DNA of 64,000 bases from Apostichopus japonicus (lineage: Eukaryota; Echinodermata; Holothuroidea; Aspidochirotida; Stichopodidae), in NCBI RefSeq assembly GCF_037975245.1, contig NC_092580.1, positions 1,397,501-1,461,500 on the forward strand. Direction: 5' to 3'. The translations under genes were made by a program, and so were the position numbers. Below the pieces are notes generated by a model. That model had not been told where the DNA came from. It did not search any database and saw only the letters and a program-made list of their open reading frames with translations. Shown here one piece after another: positions 36,999 through 50,011 of the stretch (the first letter of the stretch is position 1; the number at the start of each line of letters is the position of its first letter).

Positions 36999-37850
36999 CT
37001 GCCAAAGAAAAGAATATGAAAGAAAATTACAAGATAGAAACACACAAGCCATTTAGACGAAAGTACTCTGCATAAAGTGGAGATCATGCATGTTACATTT
37101 GAAGGCTCGAATGAGTTGACGATAGCCAATAATTTTAAGGGCGAACACGGATTGCTTTGGGTGATGGGAGGGGGTGGGGGAGTAACACTTTCTTGGTGGG
37201 AGGGGGTCAGAGCCACAGACAGAGATCTAAGAACATTTAATGATTTCCTATGATTTTCTTATGTAATGTCAGAAATGTCAAAAACAAAAAAATCATTTAT
37301 AACCCATCTACTAGTAAAATGTCTAGTATTGTAATATCAACTACAGTAGTTACAGAATATTATTATAAAATGTAAATAAAAACTGTAAAAAAAAAAGGAA
37401 TATATTACAACATGAAGGCAAAAATTATTTAAGTTGCAATAGATTTACAAGCTAATATGGAAAGACATGAAGAAAAACTTCATAAAAAAGATGACTTAGG
37501 AACAAACCTCAGTTAGTTTGTTGTGAACAGTTGAAAAACAGTGCTATCAGGCCAGGCTGGATTTTTTATGCCACTTTTTAATTTTTGAGGGAACAACCCT
37601 TTAATTGAGATGGAGAACAACACACCCCCCCCCCCCCCGCCCGCCCAATTCTCTCCTAGTCTCTTTACGTGTAGGGTTGTCCAGAAAGACCTGACCTGAC
37701 CCGACGTTAATATTGTTACACCCTTTTCAAGATTTTCCTCTAATATATTTATATTTTCATCTCTGGGATTATAGGAAAAAAGTATCACTGCACAGAACAA
37801 AACCTCATTTGTCAAAACAAATGTGACACAATGCACATAAAATTTAAGTA
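36999..37850. other. No gene supported
   Basis: Intron- or intergenic-like sequence with C/G runs near 37155 and 37622; nothing recognised. Confidence 0.4.
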
Positions 37851-38880
37851 GTGTAAGCAATGAAACTTGAAATTTTCAACAGGTTACATGATGTTGCATG
37901 TTAGTCACAATTTAACCTTGCATCTAATGATACTAAACACCAACAATGTTAGGACAGCCCTTTAACAAAGCAATTAAACTTACATTAAACTAATGAAACT
38001 ATACTCAAATTGACAGTTGAATGATCCATTAATTAATAGTTTTGTCATCTCACCTTCATTCTGCCATGGATTGCTTCATTAGTTATCTTAATTCCTTGCA
38101 TACCTTGAAGGTAGCCATCTTTATCAATCATATCTTTCCTGTCGAGAAAAACAGAAAAGAATGGAACTTGCCTAATAAACTTCCTTGTTATGGGATCTTA
38201 GCATCTATTACGATTCAAACATAAGACAAGATGGCAATCCATGGCATCTTATCTCTTCTATGATGGAATAGATCTACAATGAACTTTGACCTTGACCCTT
38301 AACAACTGCATAAGTTCTAATTTAAAATCTGTCCAATTATATTCTACATATGTTTTGGTTTAATGACTTTTTCCAACATACTGACAAGCAGAAAATGGCT
38401 ACAGTTTCTGGGTACTTGACCTTTCACCTATGACATTTATACCAATCACCCAAGATCAAGTTTACAGTACATGGTCAGGCACCTACCCACCAAGTTTGAA
38501 CCTGATCGGACTTACAGTCTAGGAGAAGTTCACGACACACTCTTTTGCACAATTTAGACCAATTTTAACTTTAACTCAATTGACCCGTTAACTACAAGCC
38601 TAAACTGCTAAATCTGTCTTGTTTTTAAACTTTGTCTCTTCATTCTCTACATATAATGTGGTTTAATGCCTTTGTCAAACAAGTTGGCATGCAGAAAATG
38701 GCTAAAAACAATTTTTAGACTTATTGACCTTGAACAACCTCTTTGACATCATCAATCACGTTGGCATGAGTTAACATGGTCAGGCTCCCACCCACCAAGC
38801 TTGAACTTGACAGGACTTTGGGTCTAGGAGGAGTTTGCGACATACTTAATTTTGCTCACTCACTCACAAACACACCCACC
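37851..38880 (-). repeat. Dispersed repeat, copy B (inverted partner of 1082-2131)
   Basis: Its reverse complement follows copy A from the CTCACTCA microsatellite edge to GTGTAAGCAATGAAAC. Copy B has about 25 extra bases (GTCGAGAAAAACAGAAAAG region, 38140-38160) and lacks most of the microsatellite. Together the two copies form a 36-kb-spaced inverted pair. Confidence 0.85.
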
Positions 38881-39639
38881 AACACAAACTCTCCGTCTGC
38901 ATGACTGCATAGGTTACAATTATCATCGAAACCAAAAACGGTCGCTTATGCCTATATGATCATAAGACCCACATTAAGATTGATACCGACACATCCCGGC
39001 ATGACACAAGTTCTGTGGTACAACCTAATCAAAATTAATTTTTCAGTGTTGACTCTGAGATTTCAATAGTATCTACATGAACTTCTTCTGTTGAGCATTC
39101 ATGAATTCAATCTAAGATGAGACTTTTTATACAGTACTGATCTGAATAATATTTAAGTCAATTTCCTTTGTTGTGTGTATCTCATATGGCCTTATAGTCT
39201 TTCAGATCATACTGGAATATTGAATAATGTAGACGCTAAACACATATCTCGGGCCACATATTCAAGAAACTGATCTAGGCTGGTAGAAGTGTTGTATATA
39301 TACCATCAAATCACATTGTGACATTTGAAAATCGTATATTCGTACTTTAATACTTTATGCGATCTGCCATCAGAGATCAAAATGCAAAAATATTAGATCT
39401 ATATTCTCCCTTCATTTTGCATATTTTCATGCATTATTTTGTAGATAAATACATTATATACAACCCAAGGTCCTTGTTTTCCAGGAGATTACTAAGGTTA
39501 AATCCGGTTTATCACACCCAGTAAAAATCATTAATAACCAGTGCTGTACCGAAGGCAAAAATAGTAACCAATGGCTTCTAAATAAAAACCAGAAAGTAAA
39601 AATGCATCATGGTTTCAATGATGCAACATGAGCAGTTTT

Positions 39640-40295
39640 CTTCATGCATCTGACCTAGAATGTAGAGTGAAGGTGTACAACATACTTGATCTTAGTAATA
39701 CAGTAAAAAGCAGTGTGATGTGACAAACAATAAATTCACAATGACACAGGCTGTCCTGAAATGACCATTGACCTCAACAACAAGCTTCTTGTACTAAATG
39801 TGATAGATACATCAACATACTAAATATGACATCTGTCCTTGTTGAAATATTGTATAAAACATGTTTTTTTTTGTGGACAATTTGACCCCTGATGAACTGA
39901 AATGACCATTGAACTCCGCTCACTACATTAGTCTTTTTGTACTGAATGTGTAACAATTACATACCAAATATGCGATCTGTCCAAGATTCCCTTGTGATAT
40001 TATGTTATTAAGGAAGGTGGGTTAGTGTAGACACACAGGTAAGAGGGGAGTGAAGCAAATGTTTGGCATTTGTTGACTTCAAATGACCTTTGACCTCCAC
40101 CAAAAGCAATAATAGGCTTCTTAAATTTGCTATGGTACATCCTTCTTGCAATATCATGTTTAAAATGCTTTAACAATTTGACTTCTGATGACCCTAAATG
40201 ACCTTTGACATCCACCAAAATCAATAGGCTTTTTTTCACTCAATGTGATTCACCTTCAACCAAGTATGAGATCTGTCCAAGCTTATCATCTAGAG
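39640..40295. repeat. Diverged tandem units with TGACCTTTGACCTCCACC
   Basis: Three to four units of roughly 130-180 bp, each with (A/T)TGACC(A/T)TTGA(C/A)CTC, then CTTnTTGTACT or AGGCTTCTT, then ATCTGTCCAAG or similar. The last unit is split by the hAT MITE at 40296 and resumes at 40736. Confidence 0.7.
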
Positions 40296-40727
40296 CAGTG
40301 GTTCCCAAACTTTTCAAGGCGGGGACCCCATTTCATGTAGCGGTATGTAATTGTTACGCCATCCGAGCGCGACCCCAAGTTTGTGTCTCCGGAATAATGA
40401 AGTTGTGCAGGCCCACATGTACCTGTAGTACAGTACTGTAGTTGTATGTGAAAACAATATAGTGAATATACAGAAGCAGGGTGGCCAGCGACAATTGAGC
40501 AAAAAACGCCAGATTCACTCAGGAGAAACGCTAGAACGGCCGCTAATAAAACCCTAAATATGAGTTTTCAGGGTGAATTATGTAGGATTTTGACTGCGAA
40601 CGTTCAAATTCGGGTAAATTTTGGGTACCCTCAGATTTTTTTTAATATTTTGAAACAAGCCTGCGACCCCACAAGAATTGCTTCGCGACCCCAGTTGGGG
40701 TCGCGACCCCAGGTTTGGGAAACCATG
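40296..40727. mobile_element. hAT-type MITE nested in a repeat unit
   Basis: Ends CAGTGGTTCCCAAAC and GTTTGGGAAACCATG are imperfect inverted repeats; ATCTAGAG is duplicated exactly at 40288-40295 and 40728-40735. The 3' part has direct GCGACCCC repeats. 432 bp, no transposase. Confidence 0.9.
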
Positions 40728-41443
40728 ATCTAGAGATATCGTGTTTACAAGGTTTTCACAATTTGACATCTCTGTGGAGACCCCAAATGATCTCCCCAAA
40801 AATGCAGTGCGGTTCTTCTACACACCATATGAACTTTGTCCGGCCTCCTTTCTTCAGATAGTGTCAATTGTCTAATTGTCAATAGCTATCCAGATAGTCG
40901 GGGAACGGGCGATCCCAACTGCACCTTATTGGGCCAACACTTTGGCACCCCGTTCGCCAGTAGGCTCACTGCACATACTACATCTAAGTTCTACCACCCA
41001 AATAAGCCTCAATGTAAAGATAAAATGTTTCAAACTTAGCATTTTCTGTCACTGACAAAGCTATGCAACAGAATATGTACGAACGAGTTGCAGGCCCATC
41101 ACTCAGACACTATGTATTCATATTGTGTGTGTTAGATGGAACACGTATCACATGCTTGTAGCATAGCCAAATGATCCATTTTGGACAGCGCATGCGGTAC
41201 AAATTCCTCATTCATGTATAGAAATCACAAAATTCCTGTCAACTGACTGAACTCGCAATCTTTAAGAATTTACATAGGAAGGAATAGTTGTAACAAATCA
41301 TGACCCAGTATAGGTATAAGTGGTTTAAAAATATGCATTAGTAGGGGGGGAGGGGGCATTTGATATTGTGTCCCCCATCTCAAAAAGTGGGGAACATGTT
41401 CCCCCTGCACCCCCCCCCCCAGGATTGAGGCTCAAGCCTGCAG

Positions 41444-41692
41444 CGTAACATAGGAGTAGAGCCTAGTGTGTCGGCACTGAGAAAAGTCATTTCAAAACAA
41501 GCATTAATTGATCTTATAGATCTTCTGAATAGGGACAACAATTTTGTGTGCCATGCGCACCACGAAGGTTGTCTATACGCTCCTGAGTTCGGTTATACTA
41601 TTCGGCACATACAGGATCACTTTATTGATCCACTGGAACCTTGTTCCCCAGTCTCCCCCAGGCCCCATCCCAACGTAAACACAGGCATGTAA
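41444..41692 (+). CDS. Open exon of unknown gene
   Basis: After an AAGCCTGCAG acceptor the frame is open for 82 codons and reads ALRKVISKQALIDLIDLLNR, then HAHHEGCLYAPEFGYTIRH and PVSPRPHPNVNTG. It ends either at TAA (41690-41692) or at a near-perfect donor (GGCAT|GTAAGT). The mixed composition, with a helical start and a His/Cys/Pro-rich end, looks like real protein and not repeat. I do not recognise the family and found no partner exon. Confidence 0.45.
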   Translation, partial: RNIGVEPSVSALRKVISKQALIDLIDLLNRDNNFVCHAHHEGCLYAPEFGYTIRHIQDHFIDPLEPCSPVSPRPHPNVNTGM

Positions 41693-43010
41693 GTATGTAG
41701 CCTAAACTTGCCACATTTATAAACAGGATGAATGGTATAGAAGTGAAGAAGAGAAACATGTCAAATACAGGTATTGGTATTATCTTCATCATGCATGGTC
41801 ATAGCCATAGTCCCTAGGTCTTGGTAATAGGGTTATACCCTATGTAGGTATGTATACTTACATAGAGTACCTTTGGTACCTATGCCTGATGTGCCTGGTT
41901 CCTTTACTTCTCCATTTTTTGTTGTTGCCTGTTTACGGTAAGTATTTAAATGAACTACGATGCTCAAAACCATTTTGTAAAGCAAAATGCGATTTGCTAT
42001 ACACCTACTGTATAGACTCGAAGTATGTGAAACCCATTGTATTACATAGACTTAAGTACTGTAGAATTTCTATAACACAACAACAGGCGGAGTTATAATA
42101 GTATCATCAGGCAGACTACCTGGCTGTGACGATAGTCTATCATGAGTTACGGAAAAGATTGAAAAGTGCAAGTTTTGGCAATTGGTACTGACTTTCACTT
42201 ACTAGGTCATCATCAACTTAAATATATAAAAAAAAAAAAACAGATAATTCTGATTTGTTAGTCATTATACTCTTCCTTTATACCAAAGTTTGTGTCTAGG
42301 TTTTGGAAGAGTTTGAATTCACCGACTTCTATAACTCAAACTGAAATGACTGATCGAACAAACTATGTAAGCAACATAAACGCTTTGAGCATATTGTATA
42401 ACCAGCCGCATTGAACCTCGGAGACGTAGTAGGGAAATATTGCCCCCTTCCAGGTCATTTACAAAAAACAAACAGGGGTAAATTTAGTTACTGTACTTCC
42501 AAAGATATATCAGCATACTTCTCAACCAATTAACCACTTTTATGTGCTTTGAATTGTACTACTTGGAATATAATGAAGTTTCTGCATCTTCCATGGGGTC
42601 CGTCTGGACATCCCACATGCAAGGGGTCCACCCGGGCCCGTAGCCAGCTTGCCAATTTTGGAGTGGCAGTGTTTGTTTGAGGGGCAGAATTTTTTTTAAG
42701 GGAGCATTTGCATGGATCCATGTTAGGGGTCCATTACTGAAACCATAAATTAGTAGGGGACAATCAAAATTTGGGGGTACTGGCCCAGATCCCCCCCCCC
42801 CCCGTGGCTATACTGGACAGGGGGCGCCACCAAGTTGTCATAACCAGCCTTATTTAGTCAACCGATAGCAGCTGGTTAGCCCAGTTCAACCCAACCCCAC
42901 CCCATACGATCTGGGGGGGGCATTAAGTGGCACTAGTACTCTCATCGATGAACAAATTAAATGGTACAATGGGAATAAGAATAAATCAGTGTCTATCAGT
43001 GAGGTGTATA
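41693..43010. other. No gene supported
   Basis: Contains C/G tracts near 42790 and 42915. The segment about 42633-42840 (GCCCGTAGCCAG ... CCGTGGCTATACTGGAC) may be a decayed MITE but has no clean duplication. Confidence 0.4.
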
Positions 43011-43874
43011 GCTGGGTCATTCCCCCTCAAATCAACCAATTTTCTAAAAAGTTCCCAGGTGACCCTCTCAGATTTTGATGAAACTTCATCAGAATGATTG
43101 AGTATGTCCCAAATGAACACATGCATACAAAAAATTAAAATCATCTAATAAACGTCTAATATTCAAATTGACACCACACCATGAAGGAGTTGAGTGCCAA
43201 AGCTGAAATTTGGAGTATAAGTAGATATAATATGTGTAACTGGTGTAAATTTCAATAATGTTTCAATTGATCGCGGGGTCAACCGGGGTCAAGAAGGGAG
43301 CCCTCTTTTTTACCTTTTTCTGGCTGGAGCCAAATTTGGGCCCATGCCATTTCACATTTAAAGCATTAGTGAGCTTATCATTGCTTATGGGTATAGACAT
43401 GCAACCATAAATAATACCCAAGGAATATAGGATTCATGTGACCCCTCATGTGGGCACAGGGTGACCCTAAAAGTCACAAAAAACATTTTCGGCTGAATGA
43501 AGTGCCTACTTTGGGTGATCATAACCAGAAAAATAAATGAGATACCGTTAAATTGAGAGCAGATTCATGAATTTTGGCAAGAAGTAAGATAGAGTACTAA
43601 ATTTGAGCTCTGTACATGGTACAAAGACTGAATTATGAGCTTTCAAAGTCAGAAAATATCCCAATAGTGACTTTTCGCTAATCGCGCAAGCGCAAAATGG
43701 CCATTTCAACCAAATTTCAACAGGCCATACTGTATCTCGAAAACGACATGAGTATGATGTTGATTTTTTGTATGTGTTCATTTGGGACATACTCAATCAT
43801 TCTGATGAAATTTCATCAAAATCTGAGAGGGTCACCTGGGGACCACTGGTTGATTTGACACAGAATAACCCAGC
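43011..43874. mobile_element. Inverted-repeat element flanked by TA (mariner-type MITE)
   Basis: About 125-bp terminal inverted repeats: the left begins GCTGGGTCATTCCCCCTCAA, the right ends in GAATAACCCAGC, and both share GTGACCCTCTCAGATTTTGA and ATGATTGAGTATGTCCCAAA. The element is bordered by TA on both sides (43009-43010, 43875-43876), as expected for the Tc1/mariner superfamily. The interior has no transposase frame. Confidence 0.85.
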
Positions 43875-44962
43875 TACATATATAGTGCACGTGTACATGG
43901 TTCCCTCTAATGGGATCAGACTCACCCCCACCCCCTATTGCTCGCTATAATTGCGATCATCTACAAAGATTGATGAAGAATGTTCAAACAAATTACGTAA
44001 TTTGTTTACTAAATTTATATAAAATCTCCCCAATTACCACAGCGATAAAACATAGGTCTCAGGTCATTTAACAGCGATGTAGTACGCCCTCCTGTGGATT
44101 GGAATGCCAAGTTAAGCTTATACTCAACCTGTGCGCTGGTGTGAGAAAGACTAATGACAATCATGTGCTTATAAAGTGCCCTTTCGTTTCTTCTGCTTGC
44201 AATATGGTGTCATGATATAACACTAAACAGGGTTTGGGATTCGGGCCAAATACTCACACCTGCAGCCTACATGCAGCGCCCTGAGTCATGTGCAACCATA
44301 ACTCCCTGAATAATAAATCTTTAAGATAAACCACTGTATCTCAGCTATAACCTAGGAATTGCATCATACTACACATAAAAGGGATGGATAACCCATCGAT
44401 TTTCACTCAGTGACTACTTCTGACTAGCCTGGTTAAGCACTTTTCGGCAGTAGCTTGCGGGCGAAACAGTGATGATATACTGTAGGTTATACTGGCTACT
44501 ACTAGGCTAGGACTTATATACTAGCCTAGTATAAGCTCAATAACTCACCTGTTGAGGCAGGATGAAGTATAGGCCTACATAGGCCTTGCCTACGTCAATT
44601 GCACAAATTTCCAAACTTTTCTCTTGTTATATAATACGTTTTTATATGCAGTGCCTGCAATTGAACCTGACATCGGCAACGATTAGAACGACTCGATGCA
44701 TAGGCCTACATGTGTTTGGGCGATGAAGCTATGTACGGCCTAGCAAGGCCATACGTATAATTGTGTGAAATTTATTGCAAAATTGTGTAACTGCGATTAC
44801 TTCATGAAGAAAATGCGCATTGTTCACACCTCACTATCCAGTAAACCGAAATTTTACTGAAACTCGTCTCTCACTAATATAAAACCCTTGAATGACGCTT
44901 TACATAGTGGTACAATGTAGTGGTATATTCATATATATATTACGAGCATTATTTTATCAAGT

Positions 44963-45035
44963 GTTACCGTAGTGTAGCGGTTATCACGTGTGCCTCACAC
45001 GCACAAGGTCCCCGGTTCGAGCCCGGGCGGTAACA
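44963..45035 (+). tRNA. tRNA-Val (anticodon CAC)
   Basis: 73 bases fold as a standard cloverleaf. The acceptor stem GTTACCG/CGGTAAC is fully paired, with discriminator A. The D arm carries an A box (TAGTGTAGCGG), the anticodon stem GTGTG/CGCAC closes the loop CCTCACA with anticodon CAC, and the T arm CCCCGGTTCGAGCCCGGG contains the B box. A TTTTT Pol III terminator follows at 45039-45043. Differences from the usual animal tRNA-Val are compensated pairs, so it looks functional. Confidence 0.95.
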
Positions 45036-45718
45036 AGTTCTTTTTGCAAGGATGAAATTCGTTTGTTGGGCAAATTCACTAAAATAAACCAAAAAAGATC
45101 GAAAAAAGTTTCATTTTTACCTTTTTATATAACTGCTCAAACCGTTTTTGTTGTAACGAATAAAAGGAGGAAAAGAAAGATAGATACGAAGTAATGGCTT
45201 TTTCCTTGCTTTCTATTTATTCCTTCCTGAAAACTGCCACTGTTCACTTTATTTCATGAAATGTAAGTCTGGCTTTCCATAGAAAGCAGCGTGGTAGACG
45301 TCTGTAGTCTGTACAACTCAACTAAAAGTGGTCGGTAATATCTGATTTATAGGCCTACACCGATTGTACCGTACAAACCCATATCAGGAGATCGACGTAC
45401 ACAGCAGAAATGTCACAACCAGCGATTGTCGTCCTAGAAACCACGTAAAAGCTCTTAATGTGTTTTTATTCATTTTGTCCGTTTTTTTTGTCTGCTTAGC
45501 CTTTTTCTTGTTTACTCCTTCAGACAGCCTATGCATAAACTACAGGAATTAGTTACGCGAAATGGGTAGCTGACCTTTCGTAGTGAAACGTTAGACCAAA
45601 GTCTAATATAGTCACATGGATTTTTTTTAACAAGTACAACACTTTTAAATGATATTAAGCTACAAATTTTAGGGCCTAACTTCAGAATCCGTAGCATATG
45701 AATGGGAAAGCTTACTAG

Positions 45719-45806
45719 TAGGGGCTAGGAATTAGGGATAGGGGTTAGGAAGTAGGGTTAGGAAGTAGGGTTAGGAAGTAGGGTTAGGGTGAGGGGTTAG
45801 GAATGG
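45719..45806. repeat. Telomere-like GGGTTAGGAAGTA repeat
   Basis: About six units of 13-14 bases built on GGGTTAGG. Related to TTAGGG but interrupted by AAGTA, so an interstitial degenerate array. Confidence 0.8.
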
Positions 45807-48389
45807 TACGGAATCTAAATTAGTACCAATTTTAGTCTGTTTACTAATTGGACGTAATAATTAATGTGGGTAAGTTGCAGTTGTGATGTCATCAGTGTCA
45901 TGTTTGTCTCAGGGCCTAGTGTAACCCAAGCCCAATAATGTATTGTTGCAAAATTCAGTTATTTTTTCCATTTCTTACTTTGTTCTAGTGTTCTAGCATT
46001 TCTCAGAACCGTTATCGTTAGACCATACTCAACAAGGCTCATTGGCATATGTGTATGCTTTCCTATGGTGTACATAAGTTATCGCAAAGTGTGAGAAGCC
46101 TACTTTTAGGGCTTCACACATTTTCACTATGTCTGGCCGAAATCCATTAAAGACTACTTGAAGCTTTATTTCATTAAACATGGAATATAACAGCATGTTT
46201 GTTACAGTCCTTTTCTTCTGTTTAAAACAATTTTCAAAACCAGCGGTTCCCTTTGAGTAGTTAAACATCAAGTATATCTTTTGCAAAGTGATGTAACCAT
46301 TGGCCTTGTGGAAATGGTGTCTCAAAAGTTAAGTTTTCCTGTATATATGTTATGTAGATTGAGATGACCAGTATAAAACCAGCTTGTCAAAGTAAGCAGC
46401 TGGTTCAATGTCTACTACATTGTAAACATGATAACTCGGGAAGTGCTGCTAATGATTGAACTTCATACATGCGATCAAATGTCCTTTTAGGTCTCTAAAT
46501 AAAAATCAAAGAATGTTGTAAATTATAAAACTAAAACAAGTAGTAGATGGAATTCATATGTAGTAAATAGAACTCTTTAATGGGTACAAGAGAACCTTAA
46601 AATGTAGATCATACTTAGCATGTAGATCCAGCTTGGTGAGTGCAAGAATCCTATTGAAATTGGTAGACGGTCAAAGGTCACATGACAGGCATCAAAGTCT
46701 GAAAACCTCCTAAACATGATAACTCCAAAATTAAAGCTACAATTAATACTCTATGAATACTCCAATGCTATGATTTTCTTTTGTTGATCATAGTTTGGTC
46801 AAATTCAGTTTAGTTCTGTGAAGGGGGGCTCTACAGGTCTTCAACAAGACATACCTTTCATCTAGGTAATGAAATCTGCCTGAGAATTCATACTCTTGCT
46901 ATATTGTGAATATGCACTTGAACCTCCTATCAGTTTTCACCCTCTCAGCTTCAAGGGGTCAACAGGTTATCTCAATTGGGCACAAACTAGCTCAAGGTGT
47001 CAAAAGGTTATCTCAATTGCTGGAAAATTGGCCATTTTCTCATAAATATTTCACAGTGCATAAACAATTTCATGTAACTCTCAACAATTATTAAAGGGAT
47101 TTGCTAATTCAAATTGGCAAAACGTGTCTATATTTCACATAGTAAGACTGTTCTTTTTGGATAAGTGAAACACTTTGGTTTAAAATGCTGTATTTTAAAA
47201 TCCACATGGGATTGCTACAAATCTTTCCTGATTCTCACTTAATTTTTGGACAAATTTAACTCACTTACTCTGTACATTTGTCAGATAGTTATTTTTAATT
47301 TTGAAGAAAGTGTATGGCAAGGCTAACAGAGCTAACTTGCTTTCTGGTTATGTTAAACTTCTATGTTCAGGAGAAGTTGTTGGGAAATTTTTCTGTCCAT
47401 TGTAGGTGGTTCATATTATAATTTCCAAAATTCTAAAATTCTAAAGGACATTGACACTTGATCACCTTAACATAGAGATTTCTCTATAGAGTACCATTTT
47501 GTTCCAGGAAATGCTTTCTCAAGTTTTTACAAGAACTTATAACCTTCTGTATGCTTAAGGCCAAGAACACTGTAGTAATGGAGGTGCCTTCAGGGCCAGA
47601 ATGATGGCTGTATCTTGTGGCAAAATAGATGTTAATAAGAACAGGTGTATTGATTTACCTAAGATTGCCTTTAGAAGTAACATGTGGAGGGGAAGGGGGT
47701 GGGGGGGGGGTTGAATGTAGGGCATGCTTTTACCAAATACCAACAGTCAGATTCCTTGATTTAAATATAAAGAAGATGAAACCAATTTTTCAGTGATCTG
47801 TCAATCTAGTGATTAAGATATCACAATGTATAAATATATGAGCCATATTGAATGAATATAAGTTCCATATTGAATTAAATGCATAAACTTTATCAAAACT
47901 ATATATTTCTCTTTTGTGGGAAGTACAGTAGCTGGTTGTTGCTAAAGAAGTTATTTCATATGTTACAACATTTTCCCCTTTCCAGAACTAGTACCAATAG
48001 TATTCTCTGGTGTTGTTCATTGATGATAATGCATAATACAACCCTTATATGCACCTGCATTTGACACATCATCACCATGAACATCAAATCAAGAGAATTT
48101 ATGAACCAAGTAATAGTCCTCATTTTCTTACCCCATAGATATCATTGGTTCAAAACATATTCAATTAAAACACCACTATATTGTTCCTTACAGTGTCAGT
48201 AAAGCAATATCAGATGCTGCACTTATTTTCACAGATTTTCAGGAAAATAAGTACAAAACCTTCCCAAATAATGGATGAAAAGCCAGATTCTTGCTTATTT
48301 TATATAGTATATTAAGTAAGTTAGTAGGTAGGTAGGTAGCCTGGCAATGCATCTCTTTATATGCCTATCATGAAGTAGCTCATGTCATC
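45807..48389. other. No gene supported; possible PPIL1 upstream region
   Basis: The first PPIL1 coding exon should lie upstream of 49857, but I could not find it here. 46440-46800 has the TCAAAGGTCA-type dispersed repeat on the plus strand; poly-G at 47693-47711. Confidence 0.4.
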
Positions 48390-49320
48390 CCATATGGATT
48401 GAAGGGGGCACTGGTTGGTCGACTGAGTGCTGAGACACTCAACCACTTTTTTAGCATCCTTTACAATAATATCAATACAGTTGTTTTCAGTTTTATTGGC
48501 ATTGCCATCCCAACACATCAAGGAGTAACGCCAATTCCCCCACTAACATGTACCGTGATAGAAAATATCAAAAATATCAGGACTAAAATTAAAATTTGAC
48601 ATTTGACAGTATAATCTAGAGTTTAACTTTTTAGTCAAAACATCAACAATACCCAATGTTAATTTGTTTTTCAATACTACCCCAAGATATTTGCAAGAAC
48701 ACAATCAAATGCATACCCCTTTATAGTGAAAGGTAGTAAAAAAAATGGTGTTATGACGGAAGTCAATTAGCATTTATTTAGTCTTAGAAACATGCAGTTC
48801 AAGAAAATTGAAATCACAATAATTTACAAAAGATTGTAGCAGGCTAAGATATGCAATTTCATCATACATTAATCAAAGTTATCAAACCAACCATTACAGT
48901 GTCATCAGCAAATTTGATGAGTGAGCAGCAATCTCCTGAAGATCTGGCATCATACATATATAATGTAACTTAGAGAAACAGAGATATAACAGTTTAAATT
49001 GAGTTCTGTTTTGTAAGGTAGTTCATGATCCATTGAATTAGGCTAGTACGTTGGAACCTTCATATTGACAAGTTTGTCTACCAAATATGAGGTCATATAT
49101 GGTATTAAAAGCAGATGAAAAATTGAAAAACATTAACACAGGGCATAATTCCCTCGGCAAGAATGTTCTTAAAGAGGACATACTGTACGATTCCAGGATT
49201 ACAAAGTCGGTGTCTTCACAACTACAACCCGATTGGATTACAAACTGAAGAGGATCTAAAAGGGTGCCACAAATTCACTTTGTTTTCCAAGTTAATGCCA
49301 ATGCTATTAAACATTCGCTT
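48390..49320 (-). mobile_element. Decayed reverse transcriptase of a Rex1/CR1-like LINE
   Basis: Minus-strand fragments in several frames line up with a non-LTR reverse transcriptase in order: LDPLQFA near 49260, FSSAFNTI (49095-49122), NRTQFKL, IKFADDTVMVGL (the catalytic FADD box near 48900), FVNYCDFNFLELHVSKTK and KYLGVVL, then the thumb region to about 48400. Multiple stops and frameshifts show that it is dead. Confidence 0.8.
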
Positions 49321-49640
49321 ATTTCGCTAATACAAGTTGGTTTTATGCACTCCACAGTCTTATAGCACATTAGGTCAATATTAGAAGGCCCTTCACATGC
49401 ATGTTGAACACTGAATTAACAGTGGAAAACATCATCACACAGCAGCAAAACTGGTGCTGTTTATTCTGGTAAAGCTCTTAAAGTATATAAGGTTGAGTTT
49501 TGACTGAATGTAACAAAGTCTGTGCATTAGAGTGCTAAATCACATTGCTGTTTAAAAGCTGTACTAAAATTAGAATGAAACTGTTAGCAAACTGCTTATC
49601 CAATAGAGAGCCTGTGTAAGAGAATGTGTAAAACTTGGTC

Positions 49641-49742
49641 TGACATTTCAATCCTCGCAGGATCTTCTTCAGAGGCTTGATAAATGATAATGACATTTGT
49701 CATTTAGCCTCTGAAGAAGATCCTGCTAGGATCGAAACCTCA
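49641..49742. repeat. Large imperfect hairpin
   Basis: Arms ATCCTCGCAGGATCTTCTTC AGAGGCT and AGCCTCTGAAGAAG ATCCTGCTAGGAT are separated by about 26 bases containing ATGACATTTGTCAT. It resembles a foldback repeat end. Confidence 0.85.
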
Positions 49743-49856
49743 AGCCAACTTTACACATTCACATGAAAAGCTGTTCTGTGAGTTTTCAGCTATTTCCTTG
49801 AAATGTTACTCAAAAGTAATGACTATATGTGCTGTTCCTCTCTCTATTATCTTTAG

Positions 49857-50011
49857 CATGGGTAAGTTGACTGTTGAACTCTACTGGAAACATGCTCCTC
49901 GAACCTGTAGGAACTTTGCAGAGTTAGCCAGACGAGGTTACTACAACAATGTGAAGTTTCATCGCATCATTGATAATTTCATGGTTCAAGGTGGTGATCC
50001 CACAGGAACAG
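49857..50011 (+). CDS. PPIL1: PPIL1 exon with active-site Arg/Gln
   Basis: Acceptor TATTATCTTTAG, donor ACAG|GTAAGT. 155 bp = one base completing Ser, 51 codons, one base. Contains [18 protein letters not shown]. An internal GTAAGT right after the first Met (49859) is a strong cryptic donor inside the exon. Confidence 0.95.

Noticed and set aside
42633-42840. Possible MITE with CCCGTAGCC / GGCTA ends
   Set aside because: Ends are too diverged and no target-site duplication is visible.
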